Assembly: GCA_903838095.1 (NCBI GenBank)
Contig: CAILXE010000047.1
Coordinates: 1-9,071 of the forward strand
Length of the DNA stretch: 9,071 nucleotides
Direction: 5' to 3'
Source: an uncultured Chlorobiaceae bacterium
GTDB lineage: Bacteria > Bacteroidota > Chlorobiia > Chlorobiales > Chlorobiaceae
The notes under the pieces are model-generated. The model saw only the letters and a program-made list of their open reading frames with translations, was not told the DNA's origin and did no database searches. This document shows positions 6,103 through 9,071 of the stretch, piece by piece. Both the position numbers and the translations under genes were made by a program. Position 1 is the stretch's first letter. Each line of letters starts with the position of its first letter.

Positions 6103-6948
6103 TTATACTGTTTTATTCAGTTTGCACACGTGGACATGGGCGTCAGAAGACTGCTTTTCTTCAAGCAGATAAAGCTTGTTCCGGTCAGACAGATTTTTAA
6201 AGTCAACAAGGTGGGCATCAAATTCCGGCCCATCAACACAGGCGAATTTGGTCTGATTGTCTACCGTTACCCTGCAGCCGCCGCACATGCCGGTACCATC
6301 AACCATAATCGGATTAAGGCTGACCACCGTTTTTATATGGTACGGGCGGGTTACCTCGGCGATGGCTCTCATCATAGGAATAGGCCCGATAGCAAGCACA
6401 TAATCGATGGTTTTTCCTGAATCAATCAGCTCCTGCAGCTTCTGGGTGACAAAACCGTGAAAGCCCCAGGAGCCATCATCGGTCGTAATATAGGCCTCAT
6501 CACTGACCTCTTTCATCTCTTTTTCAAGGATCACAAGATCTTTCGACCTGGCTCCGTTAATGGTAATGACATAATTACCTGCCTTTTTCAGGGCGACAGC
6601 CGTAGGATAGGCAATTGCCGTCCCCACGCCACCGCCTATGCTGACAGCAGTACCGAATTTTTCGATATGTGATGGCGCTCCAAGTGGTCCGACGATATCG
6701 CTGATCATGTCGCCCGCCTCTTTGCTGTTCAACTCCCTCGTCGTTTTACCCATACCCTGAACAATAATGGTGATGGTGCCTTTTTCAGGGTCAGAGTCGG
6801 CAATCGTTAATGGAACTCTTTCACCACTCTCACCCACCCTGATCATAACAAACTGACCGGCATTTCTTTTTTTGGCAATACGAGGAGCCTCAATTTCAAT
6901 TTTTTTGATATTTTCAGCTAAAAATATTGCAGAAACAATTTTATACAT
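6103..6948 (-). CDS. nfnA: NfnA/SudB-type small subunit, ferredoxin-NADP reductase-like flavoprotein
   Basis: The 281-residue partner of the large subunit is related to PyrK and ferredoxin-NADP reductase. Residues about 1-95 form the FAD barrel, with RVPLTIAD (44-51) as the flavin motif. Residues about 98-210 form the nucleotide domain, beginning GGGVGTA (105-111). The C-terminal iron-sulfur loop is VDGTGMCGGCRVTV then KFACVDGPEFDAHLVDF: Asp217, Cys222, Cys225, Cys237. The spacing equals the four-Cys PyrK pattern with Asp in the first position, matching the Asp-plus-three-Cys [2Fe-2S] site described for NfnA. It is the first gene of the unit and diverges from hisH across a 169-base A/T-rich spacer. 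The start at 6948 gives the usual N-terminus (MYKIVSAIFLAENI), with GAAGAA upstream as a weak ribosome site. Confidence 0.92.
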   Translation of the reverse strand: MYKIVSAIFLAENIKKIEIEAPRIAKKRNAGQFVMIRVGESGERVPLTIADSDPEKGTITIIVQGMGKTTRELNSKEAGDMISDIVGPLGAPSHIEKFGTAVSIGGGVGTAIAYPTAVALKKAGNYVITINGARSKDLVILEKEMKEVSDEAYITTDDGSWGFHGFVTQKLQELIDSGKTIDYVLAIGPIPMMRAIAEVTRPYHIKTVVSLNPIMVDGTGMCGGCRVTVDNQTKFACVDGPEFDAHLVDFKNLSDRNKLYLLEEKQSSDAHVHVCKLNKTV

Positions 6949-7005
6949 TGGTTCTTCGATTTCGTATGATAATGGAGCCCCGGAGGGTATTAGACAGGTA
7001 AGGTG

Positions 7006-7054
7006 AAAAAGTCACTATAATAAACAATAAAAAGTCAATATAAAAATCAGTCAA
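7006..7054. repeat. Short A/T-rich direct repeats in the nfnA-hisH divergent spacer
   Basis: aaaaagtcactataa (7006-7020) recurs as aaaaagtcaatataa (7029-7043), 14 of 15 identical, 23 bases apart. A third partial copy, cagtcaaaaa, begins at 7048. On the - strand the last two contain TTGACT, a -35-like word, upstream of nfnA. I cannot pair them with a convincing -10 at normal spacing. The spacer (6949-7117) otherwise shows no gene. Confidence 0.5.
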
Positions 7055-7117
7055 AAATAAACAGGGTGCTGGTTTCGATGTGTTTCGCGTTTGATTTTTT
7101 ATACTTATAAGGGTCTT

Positions 7118-7723
7118 ATGGTTTTTATTGCTGATTATGGTGCAGGAAATCTTCGTTCTGTGCTCAAGGCATTTGAATATCTTGGTATCAAGGCTATCGT
7201 CAGCAGTGATCCTTGCAAGCTTTCAGGTTACAGCAAGGTTATTCTGCCTGGAGTCGGAGCTTTTGGGCAGGCAATAGAGTCTCTCAACGCTTCCGGTTTT
7301 ACCGAAGCAGTGCTTGAGCATGTCGATAAAGGAGGTCAACTGCTTGGTATTTGTCTCGGCATGCAGTTGCTGTTGACAGACAGTGAAGAGATGGGCGCCT
7401 GGAAGGGAATGAATCTGATTCCCGGCAAGGTTCGTCATTTCATCAGTGATACCGACAAGATTCCCCAGATAGGGTGGAACTCAGTCGATCAGAAGAAAGA
7501 GAGTATCCTTTTCAAGGGTATTGCCGACCACTCTTTTTTTTATTTTGTACACTCTTATTACTGTGAGCTTGAGGCTGTTGATGCTGAGGCGGCTACGACC
7601 TGGTTTGCGGGAAAAAACTTTTGTTCAGCCATTGAAAAAAATGGTATTTTTGCGGTTCAGTTTCATCCTGAAAAAAGTTCTGATGCGGGCTTACAGGTGC
7701 TCAAGAACTTTGCCGGGTGCTAA
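7118..7723 (+). CDS. hisH: Imidazole glycerol phosphate synthase glutaminase subunit HisH
   Basis: The 201-residue class I glutamine amidotransferase makes ammonia for HisF in histidine (and AICAR) synthesis. The catalytic triad is visible: Cys79 in LLGICLGMQLL, and His183 and Glu185 in VQFHPEKS. The oxyanion-side motif LPGVGAFG (43-50) and the N-terminal IADYGAGNLRSV are typical HisH. Length is normal (about 200). The start was placed at ATG 7118, because AAGGGT sits four bases upstream and the family begins at IADYGAGN; a TTG at 7091 would add nine unlikely residues. It is followed 15 bases later by hisA. The partner hisF is not in this window. Confidence 0.96.
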   Translation: MVFIADYGAGNLRSVLKAFEYLGIKAIVSSDPCKLSGYSKVILPGVGAFGQAIESLNASGFTEAVLEHVDKGGQLLGICLGMQLLLTDSEEMGAWKGMNLIPGKVRHFISDTDKIPQIGWNSVDQKKESILFKGIADHSFFYFVHSYYCELEAVDAEAATTWFAGKNFCSAIEKNGIFAVQFHPEKSSDAGLQVLKNFAGC

Positions 7724-7738
7724 AAACGTGTTTTTGTT

Positions 7739-8509
7739 ATGTTGATAATTCCAGCGATAGACATTAAGGACGGGAAGTGCGTCAGACTCACCCGTGGTGA
7801 TTTCAGCCAGAAAAAAATATATCTCGACAATCCCAACGATATGGCCATTATTTGGCGCAAGCAGAATGCCAAGATGCTTCATATTGTTGATCTTGATGCC
7901 GCCCTGACCGGCGAGATGGTGAATTTTGAAAAAATAAAAGAAATTGTCGTTAACCTTGATATTCCTGTTCAGGTCGGCGGAGGCATTCGTTCTGTTGATG
8001 CAGTCAAAAGGTACCTTGATATCGGTGTCGCCCGCGTTGTTATAGGCTCAGCGGCGGTTACAAATCCTTTGCTGGTCGAAGAACTTCTGAAGATATACAG
8101 GCCTTCACAGGTTGTTGTAGGCATTGATGCCGAACATGGAGTTCCGAAGATTAAAGGGTGGCTCGAAAGCAGCAATCTGAAAGATTATGAATTGGCCTTG
8201 CAGATGAAAAACATGGGGATAGAGCGGGTGATTTATACCGATATTACCCGTGATGGCATGATGCAGGGATTTGGTTATGAGAGCACCAAACTGTTTGCCG
8301 AAAAGGCTGGAATGAAAATTACCGCCTCAGGTGGCGTAACCAATGCCCAGGATATGAAAAAACTCAATGAACTCAAGCCGTTCGGAGTGGATTCAGTGGT
8401 TATCGGAAAAGCACTCTACGAATGCAATTTCCCCTGTCAGGAGCTGTGGTATAATTTTGAGGAAGGCATGAGTCTGGATCACAATTTTTCAACAGCCCGG
8501 AAAAAATAG
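7739..8509 (+). CDS. hisA: Phosphoribosylformimino-5-aminoimidazole carboxamide ribotide isomerase HisA
   Basis: The 256-residue (beta/alpha)8 enzyme performs the Amadori isomerisation of ProFAR to PRFAR, the step feeding HisF/HisH. Catalytic Asp8 (PAIDIKDGKCVRL) and Asp130 (VVGIDAEHG) are present. Phosphate-binding loops VQVGGGIRS (78-85), TDITRDGMMQG and ITASGGVTN follow, then VVIGKALYE at the end of the barrel. It follows hisH by 15 bases. The bases just before the ATG (aacgtgtttttgtt) hold no Shine-Dalgarno match, so translation probably relies on coupling to hisH or on an unstructured leader. The C-terminal tail after GKALYE is slightly long and charged, within family range. Confidence 0.96.
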   Translation: MLIIPAIDIKDGKCVRLTRGDFSQKKIYLDNPNDMAIIWRKQNAKMLHIVDLDAALTGEMVNFEKIKEIVVNLDIPVQVGGGIRSVDAVKRYLDIGVARVVIGSAAVTNPLLVEELLKIYRPSQVVVGIDAEHGVPKIKGWLESSNLKDYELALQMKNMGIERVIYTDITRDGMMQGFGYESTKLFAEKAGMKITASGGVTNAQDMKKLNELKPFGVDSVVIGKALYECNFPCQELWYNFEEGMSLDHNFSTARKK

Positions 8510-8517
8510 AACAGAAC

Positions 8518-8529
8518 AGGCACCACGTG
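8518..8529 (+). promoter_or_regulatory. Ribosome binding site that fixes the GTG start of scpB
   Basis: AGG (8518-8520) stands six bases before GTG 8527. No in-frame ATG lies between the hisA stop and well inside the conserved ScpB sequence, so this site decides the start. Confidence 0.6.
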
Positions 8530-9071
8530 CAGAAGCATGACCTACAGTTGAAGCAAGAGATTGAGGCACTCATTTTTGCTTCTGAAGAGGCTGTGACACT
8601 CCAGATGATCAGGAATATTACCGGCATTGAACTTGATTCTGGCGAATTACATGCCATTATTGAGCGTCTTAACCAGGAATATGCTGAAACTGGAAGAACA
8701 TTTCAGGTTCACCGTATTGCCGGGGGTTATCGTTTTCTTGCCAGGCCGGAATTCAGTCCGATTCTCAAAAAACTTTTTGCTCCGATAATCCGCAAAAGGC
8801 TTTCCCAGTCTCACCTTGAAGTTCTTGCTGTTATTGCCTATCATCAGCCCGTTACCCGGGGGGAGATTCAGCAGATTCGGGGTGTCAGCCCTGATTACGC
8901 TCTCGACAGGTTGCTGCATCGCGGGTTCATTGAGGTTCGCGGAAGGGCGGATTCTCCCGGTAAACCACTTCAATACGGAACCACGACGGACTTTCTTGAT
9001 CTTTTTCATCTTTCATCATTAAAAGAACTGCCCAAACTTCGTGAAATAAAGGAAATTCTTCAGGAGCAGGA
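8527..9071 (+). CDS. scpB: Segregation and condensation protein ScpB, 3' truncated
   Basis: The frame from GTG 8527 stays open to the window edge, giving 181 complete codons. It begins (M)QKHDLQLKQEIEALIFASEEAVTL and holds the two winged-helix domains of ScpB, about 5-85 and 90-170. The second is unmistakable: VLAVIAYHQPVTRGEIQQIRGVS, LLHRGFIEVRGRADSPGKPLQYGTT and FLDLFHLSSLKELPKL. Family knowledge: ScpB dimers join ScpA and SMC in the bacterial condensin that compacts and separates the chromosome. ScpB proteins are usually about 180-220 residues, so little more than a short tail is probably missing. It begins 17 bases after the hisA stop on the same strand and may share the hisHA transcript; the pairing looks like packing rather than shared function. 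scpA is not visible here. Confidence 0.93.
   Translation, partial: MQKHDLQLKQEIEALIFASEEAVTLQMIRNITGIELDSGELHAIIERLNQEYAETGRTFQVHRIAGGYRFLARPEFSPILKKLFAPIIRKRLSQSHLEVLAVIAYHQPVTRGEIQQIRGVSPDYALDRLLHRGFIEVRGRADSPGKPLQYGTTTDFLDLFHLSSLKELPKLREIKEILQEQ

Noticed and set aside
7100..7105. TATACT as a -10 box for hisH
   Set aside because: Transcription would begin at or inside the ribosome site, and no -35-like word lies 16-18 bases upstream.
7722..7735. AAAAAC/GTTTTT inverted repeat between hisH and hisA as a terminator
   Set aside because: The stem would be only A-T pairs around a tiny loop, and it lies within a tight operon joint.
8647..9009. Open frame of 120 codons on the - strand
   Set aside because: The + strand here encodes ScpB with family motifs throughout; the opposite frame is incidental.
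1..9071. Mobile elements, CRISPR arrays, tRNA or a defence island
   Set aside because: No transposase or integrase frame, no regular spaced repeats and no tRNA-like fold were seen; all long frames belong to housekeeping or metal-uptake families.

Overview
This window looks like chromosomal DNA from a green sulfur bacterium (Chlorobium/Pelodictyon type). That assignment is an inference from the gene set and protein style: an NfnAB/SudAB-type flavoprotein pair, a nickel ECF cassette with NikR, a HisH-HisA pair and ScpB. No rRNA or species marker is present. Genes are tightly packed. The longest gap is about 170 bases, and I see no phage, IS element, CRISPR array, tRNA or rRNA.

Layout. (1) Positions 1-572, + strand: the 3' part of a gene for a NYN-domain ribonuclease-like protein with a C-terminal S1-like domain. 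(2) Positions 578-4499, - strand, a nickel module read from right to left: the regulator NikR, a predicted outer-membrane beta-barrel protein, and the ECF transporter parts M (CbiM fused to a PDGLE/NikN-like region), Q (T component) and O (ATPase). (3) Positions 4563-6948, - strand: the two subunits of an NfnAB/SudAB-type NAD(P)H-ferredoxin oxidoreductase, the small subunit first and the large one after a 112-base gap. A good rho-independent terminator (4520-4549) separates this unit from nikR. (4) Positions 7118-9071, + strand: hisH, hisA and the 5' part of scpB in a compact run. scpB starts with GTG and runs off the window.

How the genes fit together. The barrel would admit metal across the outer membrane, NikMN-Q-O would pump it across the inner membrane, and NikR would shut the system down when nickel is sufficient. 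Supporting this, the barrel gene and nikMN are each preceded by a matching element: an inverted repeat with half-sites 13 bases apart, overlapping a plausible -10 box, plus a shared 16-base stretch with one difference. I read these as two NikR operators. No equivalent is seen before nikR. The metal is inferred to be nickel from the adjacent NikR, which keeps all four high-affinity Ni ligands; the transporter alone could equally be for cobalt.

The most worthwhile points to check are the paired candidate NikR operators with the co-regulated barrel gene, the NYN-S1 domain combination, the possible terminator/attenuator between the two Nfn subunit genes, and the short direct repeats in the nfnA/hisH divergent spacer. 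I did not find a clearly new biological system.
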